The notes: generated by a model not told the origin, from the sequence alone. Counted from the stretch's first letter, positions 19,188-28,926 are shown. The stretch is DNA of 64,000 nt from Streptomyces sp. RKAG290 (GCF_023701695.1 NZ_JAJOZC010000001.1:4711894-4775893); one strand, 5' to 3'. Numbers and translations are program-made.

Positions 19188-20198
19188 GTGACGAAACGAC
19201 GACTCTCCCAGGTGGCCGAGTTCGCGGGTGTCAGCGAGGCGACGGTCAGCCGCGTCCTCAACGGCAGCCAGGACGTGGCGAGCACCACCCGTGACGCGGT
19301 GCTGAGCGCGCTGGACGTGTGCGGCATCGAACGGCCGCTGCGCTACCGCGCCCCGCGCGCCGCACTGATCGGACTGGTCGTGCCCGACCTGCAGAACCCG
19401 ATCTTCTCCGCGTTCGCCGAGGCCCTGTGCGGGCTGCTCAACAAGCGCGGCCTGATACCCGTGCTGTGCACCCGGACCGCCGACGGGGTCTCCGAGGCGC
19501 ACTACATCGAGATGCTGCTGGACCAGAACATCGGCGGCATCGTCTTCATCGGCGCCAGCTACGCCGACGCGGGCCCCGAGCACGGCCGGGCGCTGCGGGA
19601 GCGCAAGGTGCCGATGGTGCTGCTCAACGCGGCCGACGAGAACCTGGGCGTGGCCCAGGTCCGGGTGGACGACGCGCTGGCCGCCGATCAGGCGCTGACC
19701 CATCTCGCCTCGCTGGGGCACGAGCGGATCGGGATGATCCTCGGGCCGGTCGGGCATGTCCCCTCGGCCCGGAAGCTGGCCGGCTTCGCGAGCTTCAGCA
19801 GCCGTCGCGGGGGTGCCCCGGACGACTGGCGGCGGCTGGTGGCGCATGCGCTCTTCACCATGGAGGGCGGGGCCACCGCGCTGCCCCGACTGCTCGCCGA
19901 AGGGGTCACCGCAATCGTTTGCGCAAGCGACGCGCTGGCGCTCGGTGCGGTGCGGGGCGCCCGCCGCCAGGGGCTCTCGGTGCCGAAGGACCTCTCGGTG
20001 GTGGGCTTCGACGACTCCCCCTTCATGGTGGCGACCGAGCCGCCGCTGACCACGTCCAGGCAGCCCATCCAGGCGATGGCGACGGCCGCGGTGGCCGCCC
20101 TCGTGGCCCAGATCGACGGCCATGCCAGTGCAAACGAACTCATGATGTTCGACACCGAGCTGATCGTCCGCGGATCGACTGCCGCCCGCCCCCGCTGA
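19188..20198 (+). CDS. LacI family regulator of the alpha-glucan locus
   Basis: 336 residues, GTG start. The helix-turn-helix RRLSQVAEFAGVSEATVSRVLNG is at the N-terminus (about 4-26). The remainder is a periplasmic-binding-type sugar sensor, ending with VGFDDSPFMVATEPPLTTSRQP, the usual LacI C-lobe motif. It probably represses the downstream binding-protein, permease and glycosidase genes until a sugar inducer binds. Similar sequence boxes lie upstream of its own gene and between it and the transporter genes. Inducer unknown; a nigero- or maltooligosaccharide is suggested by the enzymes encoded downstream. Confidence 0.88.
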   Translation: MTKRRLSQVAEFAGVSEATVSRVLNGSQDVASTTRDAVLSALDVCGIERPLRYRAPRAALIGLVVPDLQNPIFSAFAEALCGLLNKRGLIPVLCTRTADGVSEAHYIEMLLDQNIGGIVFIGASYADAGPEHGRALRERKVPMVLLNAADENLGVAQVRVDDALAADQALTHLASLGHERIGMILGPVGHVPSARKLAGFASFSSRRGGAPDDWRRLVAHALFTMEGGATALPRLLAEGVTAIVCASDALALGAVRGARRQGLSVPKDLSVVGFDDSPFMVATEPPLTTSRQPIQAMATAAVAALVAQIDGHASANELMMFDTELIVRGSTAARPR

Positions 20199-20224
20199 GC
20201 ACCCCTGGATTACCTCCGAAGGTC

Positions 20225-20269
20225 AAGAAGATTACTTTCTTGCGTAGATGCATTGACTTCTTGCGTAAC
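20225..20269. promoter_or_regulatory. Operator pair before the transporter operon
   Basis: TTACTTTCTTGCGTAG (20232-20247) and TTGACTTCTTGCGTAAC (20253-20269) repeat the box found upstream of the LacI gene, with 21-base spacing. AAGAAG just before gives a partial inverted repeat. TTGACT at 20253 may double as a -35 element. Confidence 0.55.
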
Positions 20270-20346
20270 CGGCTTCTACCTTCAGCGCAGCTTCAAGCGC
20301 TCGGGGTCCGACAGCCCCGCGGTTCACCCAGGAAGGCACGATTCGC

Positions 20347-21720
20347 ATGGATGGCTTGTCCGGCATCAGCAGGCGTCAGGTTCTCGGTTCGGCGACGGCC
20401 GTCGCCCTGTCCCTCGCCCTCACGGCCTGCGGTGGTTCCGCCTCTTCGTCCTCCGGCGTGGACAAGAACGGTGTGGTGACGATCAGCGTCAACGGCATGC
20501 CGGCCAAGACCCAGCCGGTCGACCGCAAGAACTTCACGGAGGACGTCAAGGCCTTCGAGAAGAGCCACCCGAAGATCAAGATCGATGCCCGCGAGGGCCA
20601 GATGGACCCGAAGACCTTCGCGGCGAAGCTCGCCGGCGGTCAGCTGGAGGACGTCTACTACGTCTACTTCACCGACCCCGCGGGGCTGATCCAGCGGCGC
20701 CAGGCCGCCGACATCAGCAAGTACATCGCCGACGTGCCGTTCTCCAAGGACATCGACCCGGCGCTGCTCAAGGTCTTCAAGGACGCCGACGGCAAGACGT
20801 ACGGCCTGCCCACCGGCAACTACTCGCTCGGGCTCCTCTACAACCGCGCCCTGTTCAAGAAGGCCGGTCTGGACCCCGACAAGCCGCCGGCCAGCTGGGA
20901 AGAGGTCCGCACCGCCGCCAAGAAGATCAGCGCGCTCGGCGACGGCACGGTCGGCTACGCCGACTACAGCAAGAACAACCAGGGCGGCTGGCACCTCACC
21001 TCCTGGATCTACTCCATGGGCGGCGACGTCGCGACGCAGCAGAACGGCAAGTGGAAGGCCGCCTTCAACAGCGACGCCGGGCGCAAGGCCCTCCAGGCCC
21101 TGCACGACATGCGCTGGACCGACAACAGCATGGGCACGCGCCAGCTGCTGGAGATAGCCGACGTCCAGAAGATGATGGGCTCCGGCAAGCTCGGGATGTA
21201 CATGGCGGGACCGGACAACATCCCCACCATCGTCAAGCAGTTCGAGCGCAGCTACGACGACTACGGCCTGGCCGCCATGCCCGGCACGGCGACGCTCGGC
21301 GGCGGCGACGGCTTCATGTTCAACCCGAAGGCATCCCCGGAGAAGATCAAGGCCGGCCTCGCGTGGGTGCAGTGGAAGTACCTGCGCAGTCCCGAGCGGG
21401 AGAACGTGGACAGCAAGCGGTCCAAGACGGACGGCGTGCCGATCGGGCTCCCGCAGCCCCGGCTGTTCGCCGGTGAGACCCAGGCCGAGATCGACCGGAT
21501 CCACGCCAAGTACGCCAACACCCCGGTCGCCAACTACAAGCCGTTCGTCGACCGCAACTCCCAGGTGGCGACCAAGGTCGAGCCGCCCAACGCCCAGCAG
21601 CTCTACACCGTGCTCGACGGCGTCATGCAGTCCGTGCTGACGAAGAAGGACGCGGACATCGACCAGCTGCTGACCGAAGCGGCGAAGAAGGCCGACGCCA
21701 TCCTCGCCTCGGTGAAGTGA
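20347..21720 (+). CDS. Sugar ABC transporter binding lipoprotein
   Basis: 457 residues. The signal combines a twin-arginine motif (SRRQVLG) with a lipobox, LTAC, giving lipidated Cys28. The mature part is a family 1 (maltose-type) extracellular solute-binding protein with the usual YNRALFKKAGLDP, WEEVRTAAKKI and MYMAGPDN segments. It captures oligosaccharide outside the cell and delivers it to the two permeases encoded immediately downstream. No ATPase gene lies in this operon, so it probably shares the general MsiK ATPase, as other Streptomyces sugar importers do. The linked GH87 and GH13 genes suggest an alpha-1,3-linked glucan fragment as ligand. Confidence 0.92.
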   Translation: MDGLSGISRRQVLGSATAVALSLALTACGGSASSSSGVDKNGVVTISVNGMPAKTQPVDRKNFTEDVKAFEKSHPKIKIDAREGQMDPKTFAAKLAGGQLEDVYYVYFTDPAGLIQRRQAADISKYIADVPFSKDIDPALLKVFKDADGKTYGLPTGNYSLGLLYNRALFKKAGLDPDKPPASWEEVRTAAKKISALGDGTVGYADYSKNNQGGWHLTSWIYSMGGDVATQQNGKWKAAFNSDAGRKALQALHDMRWTDNSMGTRQLLEIADVQKMMGSGKLGMYMAGPDNIPTIVKQFERSYDDYGLAAMPGTATLGGGDGFMFNPKASPEKIKAGLAWVQWKYLRSPERENVDSKRSKTDGVPIGLPQPRLFAGETQAEIDRIHAKYANTPVANYKPFVDRNSQVATKVEPPNAQQLYTVLDGVMQSVLTKKDADIDQLLTEAAKKADAILASVK

Positions 21721-21722
21721 CC

Positions 21723-22712
21723 ATGACCGTGTCGCCGCTCTCCTCCGCCGTGGCGAAGAGCACCGGCCAGGAGCAGGAGGGCCCGGCAGCCGCCGGGCCC
21801 CCGGCCCCGGCCCGTACCACCGCAGCGGGGCCCGGCCGCTCCCGGCTGCGCCGTGCGGTCCGCGAGAACCTGGTCGCGTACCTCTTCCTCGCCGCCGGTG
21901 TGCTCTGCTTCGCCGTGTTCTCCTGGTACCCGATCGTGCGCGGCGCCCTCCTGGGGTTCCAGCAGGTCACCTTCGCCCAGCCCGCCCAGTGGGTGGGCCT
22001 GGACAACTTCCAGCGGCTCGTCGACGACCCGCTGTTCCTCACCGCCTGGAAGAACACCGGCTACTTCACCCTGCTCGCCCTGGTCTTCGGCTTCGCGGCC
22101 CCGTTCGCGACCGCCGTCGTCCTGAACGAGCTGCGGCACGGCCGCTCGTACCTGCGCATGACCGTCTACCTGCCGGTCATGCTGCCGCCGATCGTCACCA
22201 TGCTGCTGTGGCGCTGGTTCTACGACCCGGGCCCCGGCCTGTTCAACAACGTCCTGGGGGTCTTCCACCTCCCCGCCCAGCAGTGGCTGGAGTCGGAGAA
22301 CCTCGCGATGGTCTCCCTGGTCCTCGTCTCCACCTGGGCCAACATGGGCACCACCACCCTGATCTACCTGGCGGCGCTCGGCGGCATCCCCGGCGAGCTC
22401 TACGAGGCCGCGGAGCTGGACGGGGCGTCCATCCGGCAGCGGCTGTGGCACGTCACCATCCCGCAGATGCGCTTCATCCTGATGATCACGCTGCTGCTCC
22501 AGGTCATCGGCACGATGCAGGTCTTCGTCGAACCCTTCGTCCTCACCGGCGGCGGCCCCGACGACGCCACCGTCACCGTGCTCCTGCTGCTCTACCGCTA
22601 CGCCTTCGTCTACAACGACTTCGGCCTGGCCAGCGCCATGAGCACGCTGCTCTTCGTGGTGCTCGGACTCTTCGCGGGCGTCTACCTGCGCCTGACCCGG
22701 ACCAAGGGCTGA
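21723..22712 (+). CDS. Sugar ABC transporter permease (MalF-like)
   Basis: 329 residues with six membrane helices. The permease coupling motif EAAELDGASIRQRLWHVTIP (EAA loop) contacts the ATPase. The start is ATG three bases past the stop of the binding-protein gene; an in-frame GTG at 21717 overlapping that stop is also possible. It forms the transmembrane channel with the next gene product. Confidence 0.93.
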   Translation: MTVSPLSSAVAKSTGQEQEGPAAAGPPAPARTTAAGPGRSRLRRAVRENLVAYLFLAAGVLCFAVFSWYPIVRGALLGFQQVTFAQPAQWVGLDNFQRLVDDPLFLTAWKNTGYFTLLALVFGFAAPFATAVVLNELRHGRSYLRMTVYLPVMLPPIVTMLLWRWFYDPGPGLFNNVLGVFHLPAQQWLESENLAMVSLVLVSTWANMGTTTLIYLAALGGIPGELYEAAELDGASIRQRLWHVTIPQMRFILMITLLLQVIGTMQVFVEPFVLTGGGPDDATVTVLLLLYRYAFVYNDFGLASAMSTLLFVVLGLFAGVYLRLTRTKG

Positions 22713-22723
22713 GAGGAACCGCC

Positions 22724-23611
22724 ATGGCCGCCGAAACCCCCGTACGCACCCTGATCGCACCCGCCGAGATGAACCGCCGCACCGGCCGGCTCCTCTACCG
22801 CTTCGTACTGGTCCTCACCCTGATCGGCTTCACCCTCACCTTCGTCTTCCCGCTGTACTGGATGGCGACCGGCGCGATGAAGTCGTCCGCGGAACTTGCC
22901 GACCCCAACCCCACGATGTTCCCGCAGAGCTGGCACCCGGAGAGCTACACCGACGCCTGGACCAACGTCGGACTCGGGCACTACTTCCTCAACACCCTGA
23001 TCCTCGCGCTGGGCGCCTGGCTCACCCAGCTGCTGGTCGACGTCTCCGCCGCCTACGCGCTGTCCAAACTGCGGCCGCTGCTGGGCAACGTGGTCCTCGG
23101 CATGATGCTGGCGACCCTGATGCTGCCGGTGTCCGCGCTGCTCGTGCCGACGTACCTGACGGTCGTCGACGTGCCGCTCCTGCACGTCAACCTGATCAAC
23201 ACGCCGTTCGCGATCTGGCTGCCCGCCGCCGCCAACGCCTTCAACATCTTCATCCTGAAGCGGTTCTTCGACCAGATCCCCGCCGAACTCCTCGACTCCG
23301 CACGGATCGACGGTGCCGGCACGCTCAGGGTCCTGGTCTCGGTCGTCCTGCCGCTGTCGCGGCCGGTGCTCGCCGTCGTCTCGATCTTCGCGATCGTCGG
23401 CGTCTGGAAGGACTTCCTCTGGCCGATGCTCGTCCTCCCCGACGAGGCCCGGCAGCCGATCACCGTGGCCCTCAACAGGCTGTCGGAGTTCATGCCCGCC
23501 AACCAGCTGCTGGCCGGCATGGCCATGGCCGCCGTGCCGCTGCTCGTCCTCTTCCTGATCTTCCAGCGCCACATCATCGCGGGCCTCACCGCGGGCAGCC
23601 TCAAGGGCTGA
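22724..23611 (+). CDS. Sugar ABC transporter permease (MalG-like)
   Basis: 295 residues, six helices, with an EAA-type loop reading LLDSARIDGAGTLRVLVSVVLP in the right place, about 85 residues before the C-terminus. The ATG has a GAGAGGA ribosome site and lies 11 bases after the first permease gene. Pairs with the MalF-like protein as the heterodimeric channel of the sugar importer. Confidence 0.93.
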   Translation: MAAETPVRTLIAPAEMNRRTGRLLYRFVLVLTLIGFTLTFVFPLYWMATGAMKSSAELADPNPTMFPQSWHPESYTDAWTNVGLGHYFLNTLILALGAWLTQLLVDVSAAYALSKLRPLLGNVVLGMMLATLMLPVSALLVPTYLTVVDVPLLHVNLINTPFAIWLPAAANAFNIFILKRFFDQIPAELLDSARIDGAGTLRVLVSVVLPLSRPVLAVVSIFAIVGVWKDFLWPMLVLPDEARQPITVALNRLSEFMPANQLLAGMAMAAVPLLVLFLIFQRHIIAGLTAGSLKG

Positions 23612-23678
23612 CCCCCTCTCGTGCCCCTCGGGGCACCACCACCCCCGGGAATCCCCCACACAGGAAGGACACACTGCC

Positions 23679-26195
23679 GTGTCTCCTGCACCAAGAAAGC
23701 GCTCCCACGCCCTGCGGACCGTACTGCCGCTGCTCCTGTCGATGCTCGGAGTCCTGCTGTACGGGGCGACGGCACAGGCGGCCGACGCCAGGCTCGAAGC
23801 GGAGTCCGCACAGCTCTCCGGCGGCGCCGCCGTCTCCACCGAGCACCCCGGCTACACGGGCAGCGGCTTCGTCGGCGGCTTCACCGACGCCAACAAGGGC
23901 AAGGCATCCGTCTCGTTCGCCGTACAGTCCGGGGCGGCCGGTGCCGGCTCCGTATCCGTCCGGTACGCCAACGGCACCACCGCCACGATGACTCTCAGCC
24001 TGTACGTCAACGGCGCCAAGGTCCGCCAGGTGAGCCTGGCCGCCACGGCGAACTGGGACACCTGGGTCACCCACGAGGAAGCGGTCACCTACAAGGCGGG
24101 CGCCAACACCGTCGCCTGGACGTTCACCACGTCCGACAGCGGCAACGTCAACCTCGACAGTGTCACCCCGGCCACCCCCACCACCCCCACGGACCCGGGT
24201 CCCACCACCCTGACTCACCAGGCCGAGGACGCCTTCGTCTCCGGCGGCGCCGCCAAGGCCACCGCCGCGACCGGCTACGAGGGCAGCGCCTACCTCTCCG
24301 GCTTCACCGGAGCCGGAGCCCGCGCGGTCTTCTCCGTCAACGCCCCCAAGGCGGCCACCTACCCGCTGACGGTCCGCTACCGCACCGCGGACAGCGCCGC
24401 CGCCACCGTCACGCTCCTCGCCAACGGCGCCACCGTCCGCCGGCTCACCCTGCCCGGCACCGGCGGCACCTGGGCCACTGTCAACACCGACGTCACCCTG
24501 CGGGCCGCGCTCAACAGCGTCACCCTGCGCACCGCCGCCGGTGACAACGGCAACTACCAGCTCGACGGCATCGGCGTCACCGGCTCCACTGCCGCAGCGA
24601 CCCGCGGCGCCACCCTCCCGTACACCGCCTACGAGGCGGAGAGCGGCAGCACCAACGCCGGCACGATCGGCCCCGACCGGAACTACCTCACCGTCCCGTC
24701 CGAGGCGTCCGGCCGCAAGGCCGTGGTCCTCGACCAGACCGGCGAATACGTCCAGTTCACCCTGACGAAGCCCGCCAACGCGCTGACCCTGCGCTACTCG
24801 CTGCCGGACAACGCGGCAGGCACCGGCACCGCTGCCACGCTCAGCGTCTACGCCAACGGCAGCGAGCTCAAGGACCTGCCGCTCAGCTCCAAGTACAGCT
24901 GGGTGTACGGCGGCTACCCCTACAACAACGACCCGTCCCAGGGCTCCGGCCACCACTTCTTCGACGAGACCCGCACCCTGCTCACCGGCGAGCTCCCGGC
25001 CGGCACCGTGCTCAAGTTCCAGAAGGACGCCGGCGACACCGCCGCCTCGTACACCCTGGACCTCGTCGAGACCGAGAGCGTCCCGGCCGCGCTCACCATG
25101 CCCGCCACCGGCTTCGTCTCCGCCACCACCCTCGGCGTCACCCCGGGCGACTCCACGGACGACACCTCGGCCCTCAACTCGGCCCTCTCCACCGCCACCT
25201 CGCAGGGCAAGGGGCTGTGGCTGCCCTCCGGCACCTACGACATCTCCGGGCACGTCGACCTCACCGGAGCCGACCTGCGCGGCGCCGGCCAGTGGTACAC
25301 CGTGCTGCGCGGCAAGAACGGCAAGGGCGGGCTCTTCGGCCGCGGTGGCACCAGCAACGTCCAGGACCTGATGATCGCCGGTGACGTCTCCTACCGGGAC
25401 GACGCCAATTTCGACGCGGCGATCGAGGGTGACTTCGGCAACGGCTCGACCCTGCAGAACATCTGGATCGAGCACACCAAGGTCGGCCTCTGGATCGACG
25501 CCCCGACCACCGGCCTCCTCGCCACCGGGCTGCGCATCCGCGACACCTTCGCGGACGGCGTCAACCTCCACAAGGGCACCAGCGGCAGCGAGGTCTCGCA
25601 GTCCAGCGTCCGCAACACCGGCGACGACGGACTCGCGATGTTCTCCGAGTCGCAGGCCGTCACGGACTGCGCGTTCCGCTTCAACACCGTGCAGCTCCCG
25701 CTCCTCGCCAACACGGTCGGCATCTACGGCGGCCACGCCAACCGGGTCGAGGACAACCTCCTCGCCGACACGGTCACCGGCGCCTCCGGCATCGCGATCA
25801 GCAGCCGGTTCGCCCCCGTGCCGTTCAGCGGCACCACCTCCGTACTGCGCAACACGCTGACGCGCACCGGTGGTTACGAGCCCAACTGGCAGAGCAAGCT
25901 CGGCGCGCTCTGGATCTACGCCGACTCCTCCGACATCACCGCTCCCGTCCTCCTCCAGGGCAACGACGTCCTCGACAGCACCTACAGCGGTCTGCTCATC
26001 AGCTGGCAGAAGAACGTCAGTGCCGTGACGGTCGACGGTCTGAAGATCGACAAGGCCGGCTCGTACGGCATCGAGATCAACTCCGCGGGAGCCGGGACCT
26101 TCTCCGGCGTCACCGTCAGCGGGGCCACTGCCGGCGGACTCTCCGTCGCGGGCGGCTTCGCGATCACCAGAGGCTCCGGCAACACCGGCTGGTAG
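23679..26195 (+). CDS. Secreted GH87 alpha-1,3-glucanase (mycodextranase) with CBM35/6 modules
   Basis: 838 residues, GTG start. The signal peptide ends at about residue 35 (ATAQAAD). Two carbohydrate-binding modules of CBM35/CBM6 type follow (about 36-165 and 176-315; each has an EAE/QAED start and ends in NLD or QLDG). Next comes a beta-sandwich GH87 N-domain and a right-handed parallel beta-helix (about 500-820). Asp626 (FADGVN) and Asp649-Asp650 (NTGDDGLAM) have the same spacing, 23 and 24 residues, as the three catalytic aspartates of Bacillus GH87 alpha-1,3-glucanases. It likely cleaves fungal-wall or bacterial alpha-1,3-glucan outside the cell for the neighbouring importer. Confidence 0.82.
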   Translation: MSPAPRKRSHALRTVLPLLLSMLGVLLYGATAQAADARLEAESAQLSGGAAVSTEHPGYTGSGFVGGFTDANKGKASVSFAVQSGAAGAGSVSVRYANGTTATMTLSLYVNGAKVRQVSLAATANWDTWVTHEEAVTYKAGANTVAWTFTTSDSGNVNLDSVTPATPTTPTDPGPTTLTHQAEDAFVSGGAAKATAATGYEGSAYLSGFTGAGARAVFSVNAPKAATYPLTVRYRTADSAAATVTLLANGATVRRLTLPGTGGTWATVNTDVTLRAALNSVTLRTAAGDNGNYQLDGIGVTGSTAAATRGATLPYTAYEAESGSTNAGTIGPDRNYLTVPSEASGRKAVVLDQTGEYVQFTLTKPANALTLRYSLPDNAAGTGTAATLSVYANGSELKDLPLSSKYSWVYGGYPYNNDPSQGSGHHFFDETRTLLTGELPAGTVLKFQKDAGDTAASYTLDLVETESVPAALTMPATGFVSATTLGVTPGDSTDDTSALNSALSTATSQGKGLWLPSGTYDISGHVDLTGADLRGAGQWYTVLRGKNGKGGLFGRGGTSNVQDLMIAGDVSYRDDANFDAAIEGDFGNGSTLQNIWIEHTKVGLWIDAPTTGLLATGLRIRDTFADGVNLHKGTSGSEVSQSSVRNTGDDGLAMFSESQAVTDCAFRFNTVQLPLLANTVGIYGGHANRVEDNLLADTVTGASGIAISSRFAPVPFSGTTSVLRNTLTRTGGYEPNWQSKLGALWIYADSSDITAPVLLQGNDVLDSTYSGLLISWQKNVSAVTVDGLKIDKAGSYGIEINSAGAGTFSGVTVSGATAGGLSVAGGFAITRGSGNTGW

Positions 26196-26267
26196 CCCCG
26201 TCCGGTGCGGGCGGCCGCCCCTGACGGCGGCCGCCCGCACCACCCCTTTACCGAGCAAGGAGTCTCA

Positions 26268-27881
26268 GTGACCCACTGGTGGCGGCACGCCGCGATCTAC
26301 CAGATCTACGTACGCAGCTTCGCGGACGGCAACGGGGACGGCACCGGCGACCTCGCCGGGGTCCGCAGCCGGCTGCCCTACCTGCGGGACCTCGGCGTGG
26401 ACGCCCTGTGGTTCAACCCGTGGTACACCTCGCCGATGGCCGACGGCGGCTACGACGTGGCCGACTACCGCGACATCGACCCGCTCTTCGGCACCCTCGC
26501 CGAGGCCGAGCAGCTGATCACCGAGGCCCACGGCCACGGGCTGCGGGTCCTCGTCGACCTGGTCCCCAACCACTGCTCCGACCAGCACGTGTGGTTCCGC
26601 GCCGCGCTGGCGGCGGGCCCCGGGTCGCCGGAGCGGGAACGCTTCTGGTTCGTGCCCGGCCGCGGCGAGGGCGGCGAACTGCCGCCCAACGACTGGACCT
26701 CCTACTTCGGCGGCAGTGCGTGGACGCGGGTCACCGAGGCCGACGGCAGCGCGGGCCCCTGGTACCTGCACATGTTCGCGCCCGAACAGCCCGACCTGAA
26801 CTGGGAACACCCGGAGGTGCGCGCGGAGTTCGAGGACATCCTGCGGTTCTGGCTGGACCGGGGTGTCGACGGGTTCCGGATCGACGTCGCGCACGGGCTG
26901 GCGAAGAAGCCAGGCCTGCCGGACGTCGGCCCCGACCCCGACGTCACCGACCTCCCCTACCAGGACTGCGACGCGGTCCACGACATCTACCGGTCCTGGC
27001 GCAAGATCCTCGACTCGTACGACGGGGACCGGACGTTCGTCGGCGAGGTCTGGCTGCCGGCCGCCGAGCAGACGGCCCGCTACCTGCGCGCCGACGAGCT
27101 GCACTCCGCCTTCAACTTCGACTTCCTGTGCCGCCCGTGGGACGCCGCGGCCCTGCGCGGGGTCGTCGACAGCACCTTCGCGGGGCACGCGCCCGTCGGG
27201 GCGCCGCCGACCTGGGTGCTGTCCAACCACGACACGATCCGCCACGTCACGCGGTACGGCCGCGCGGACACGTCCTTCGACATGGGCGACAAGCGGCTGA
27301 GTGACCCGAGCGACGCGGTGCTCGGCCGGCGCCGGGCGCGGGCGGCGGCGCTGCTGACGCTGTCCCTGCCGGGCGGGGTGTACGTCTACCAGGGCGACGA
27401 GCTCGGCCTGCCGGAGGTCCAGGACCTGCCTGACACGCTCATCCAGGACCCGACGTTCTCCCGGTCCGGCGGCAGGGACCGGGGCCGTGACGGCTGCCGC
27501 ATCCCGCTGCCGTGGGCGGCGGACGGGGCGTCGCTCGGCTTCTCCCCGGAGGGCGCCGACGCGCCGTGGCTTCCGCAGCCGGCGGACTGGTCGGCGCTGA
27601 CCGTGGCGGCCCAGCAGGGAGACCCGGAGTCCTTCCTCTCCCTCTACCGGGCGGCACTGGCCCTGCGCGGCGAACGGCTGGCCCGGCTCCCGGAGGAGCT
27701 GACGTGGGTGGACGCGGGCCCGGACACGGTGTGCTTCGACCGCGCCGGTTCCTTCCGCTGCCTGGTCAACCTGGGCGCGCCTGTGCCGTTGCCGGCGGGC
27801 GCGAAGGTGCTGCTCGCCAGCGCCGCGCTGGACGGCACGGGCATGCTGCCGCGCGACACGGCGGTGTGGCTCGAACTGTAG
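26268..27881 (+). CDS. GH13 alpha-glucosidase (cytoplasmic)
   Basis: 537 residues, GTG start with AAGGAG upstream and no signal peptide. GH13 regions are clear: LVDLVPNH (region I, residues 95-102), DGFRIDVAH with nucleophile Asp206, FVGEVW with acid/base Glu260, and LSNHDTIRH with Asp322. The QIYVRSFADGNGDGTGDL opening and the QPDLNWEHPEV motif place it with oligo-1,6-glucosidase/alpha-glucosidase enzymes (GH13 subfamilies 17-31 type). It would hydrolyse imported oligosaccharides to glucose in the cytoplasm, as the last gene of the alpha-glucan operon. Linkage preference cannot be read from sequence alone. Confidence 0.92.
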   Translation: MTHWWRHAAIYQIYVRSFADGNGDGTGDLAGVRSRLPYLRDLGVDALWFNPWYTSPMADGGYDVADYRDIDPLFGTLAEAEQLITEAHGHGLRVLVDLVPNHCSDQHVWFRAALAAGPGSPERERFWFVPGRGEGGELPPNDWTSYFGGSAWTRVTEADGSAGPWYLHMFAPEQPDLNWEHPEVRAEFEDILRFWLDRGVDGFRIDVAHGLAKKPGLPDVGPDPDVTDLPYQDCDAVHDIYRSWRKILDSYDGDRTFVGEVWLPAAEQTARYLRADELHSAFNFDFLCRPWDAAALRGVVDSTFAGHAPVGAPPTWVLSNHDTIRHVTRYGRADTSFDMGDKRLSDPSDAVLGRRRARAAALLTLSLPGGVYVYQGDELGLPEVQDLPDTLIQDPTFSRSGGRDRGRDGCRIPLPWAADGASLGFSPEGADAPWLPQPADWSALTVAAQQGDPESFLSLYRAALALRGERLARLPEELTWVDAGPDTVCFDRAGSFRCLVNLGAPVPLPAGAKVLLASAALDGTGMLPRDTAVWLEL

Positions 27882-27890
27882 GCGGGGGAG

Positions 27891-27972
27891 CGTCCTCAAT
27901 CGCCGGACGGGCTGAAAGACGTCCTCAATCGCCGGACGGGCTTGATTTCAAGCCCGTCCGGCGATTGAGGAC
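27891..27972. terminator. Repeat-derived hairpin after the GH13 gene
   Basis: A 23-pair perfect stem with six-base loop covers 27921-27972. An extra direct copy of its left arm (GTCCTCAATCGCCGGACGGG) lies at 27892. The same repeat occurs at 46559-46801. It sits between convergent genes and probably terminates both. Confidence 0.8.
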
Positions 27973-28002
27973 AAAGCCCCACCGGGGGGCCTCCCGGAAG
28001 GG

Positions 28003-28761
28003 CTACAGGGCCAGGGACAGGAGCATCGGCGCCGCACGCCGGTTCAGCGCATCCGCCGCCGCGCGCAAGCGATGCGCATCCTCCACCGGCAGCGAGAGCG
28101 CCAGGCACCCCGCCGACGCACCCGCGGTCAGCGGCACCGCCGCGCACACCGTGCCGACCGCGTACTCCTGGAGGTCGAGGACCGGGACCGTCGCCGGCTG
28201 GCTGTCCAGCTTGGAGAAGAGGACCTTCTCGCTCGTGATGGTCCGCGACGTCAGCCGCGCGGGCTTGTGCCGCGAGATGTGGTCGCGCCGCCCGTTCTGG
28301 TCGAGCTGGGTCAGCAGGCACTTGCCGATCGCCGACGCGTGCGCCGCGGACCGGAAGTCCACCCACTCGTTGACCGCGGGGGTACCCGGGCCGTCGGCGT
28401 ACTGCGTGACCCGGATCTCGCCGTCCACGTACCGGCTGATGTAGATCGCCGCACCGACCGAGTCCCGCAGCTGTACCAGCGCCTGCTGGAGGCGGGCCTC
28501 CACGGCCTGTCTGCGTGCGGCGCCCGAGCCGAGCAGCAGCAGCGACGCACCGATCACGTACGCGCCGTCGGTGACCTGCTCGACGTACCCCTCGCGGCGC
28601 AGCATCAGCAGCAGGGAGGCGAGATGCCCGACGGGCAGTCCCGTCTCCCGGGCGATCTGGGTGTCCGTCACACCGTTGCCGTGCTTGGAGACCGTTTCGA
28701 GAACGCGCAGGGCGTACTGCACCGAATGGAACGGCGCGGTCGGTTCGGGCTTCAACGCCAC
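28003..28761 (-). CDS. IclR family transcriptional regulator
   Basis: 252 residues, GTG start. The N-terminal winged helix (about 10-75) contains GVTDTQIARETGLPVGHLASLLLMLRREGYV. The C-terminal effector-binding domain ends with AVPLTAGASAGCLALSLP, as in the IclR fold. It is encoded downstream of, and on the same strand as, the Ehu-type transporter genes, 165 bases away, so it probably controls them in response to the transported compound or a breakdown product. Effector unknown. Confidence 0.85.
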   Translation of the reverse strand: MALKPEPTAPFHSVQYALRVLETVSKHGNGVTDTQIARETGLPVGHLASLLLMLRREGYVEQVTDGAYVIGASLLLLGSGAARRQAVEARLQQALVQLRDSVGAAIYISRYVDGEIRVTQYADGPGTPAVNEWVDFRSAAHASAIGKCLLTQLDQNGRRDHISRHKPARLTSRTITSEKVLFSKLDSQPATVPVLDLQEYAVGTVCAAVPLTAGASAGCLALSLPVEDAHRLRAAADALNRRAAPMLLSLAL

Positions 28762-28926
28762 GGTTTCCCCCTAGCAGGTTGTGACCGCAAGCTCTGCCAC
28801 CACGATAGCCGCCAAGGGCCGAACGTGGGGGGCTGTTGACGACTCCCTGGTGCGCCCCGGCGCCGTGGGCTGGGGCGCACCCGTCCGGCATATGCCGGAG
28901 TCAAGGGCGAGCGACGGATACCGAGG

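Noticed and set aside
26265..27899. 544-codon minus-strand frame opposite the GH13 gene
   Set aside because: Antisense shadow of a clear GH13 enzyme with full catalytic motifs.
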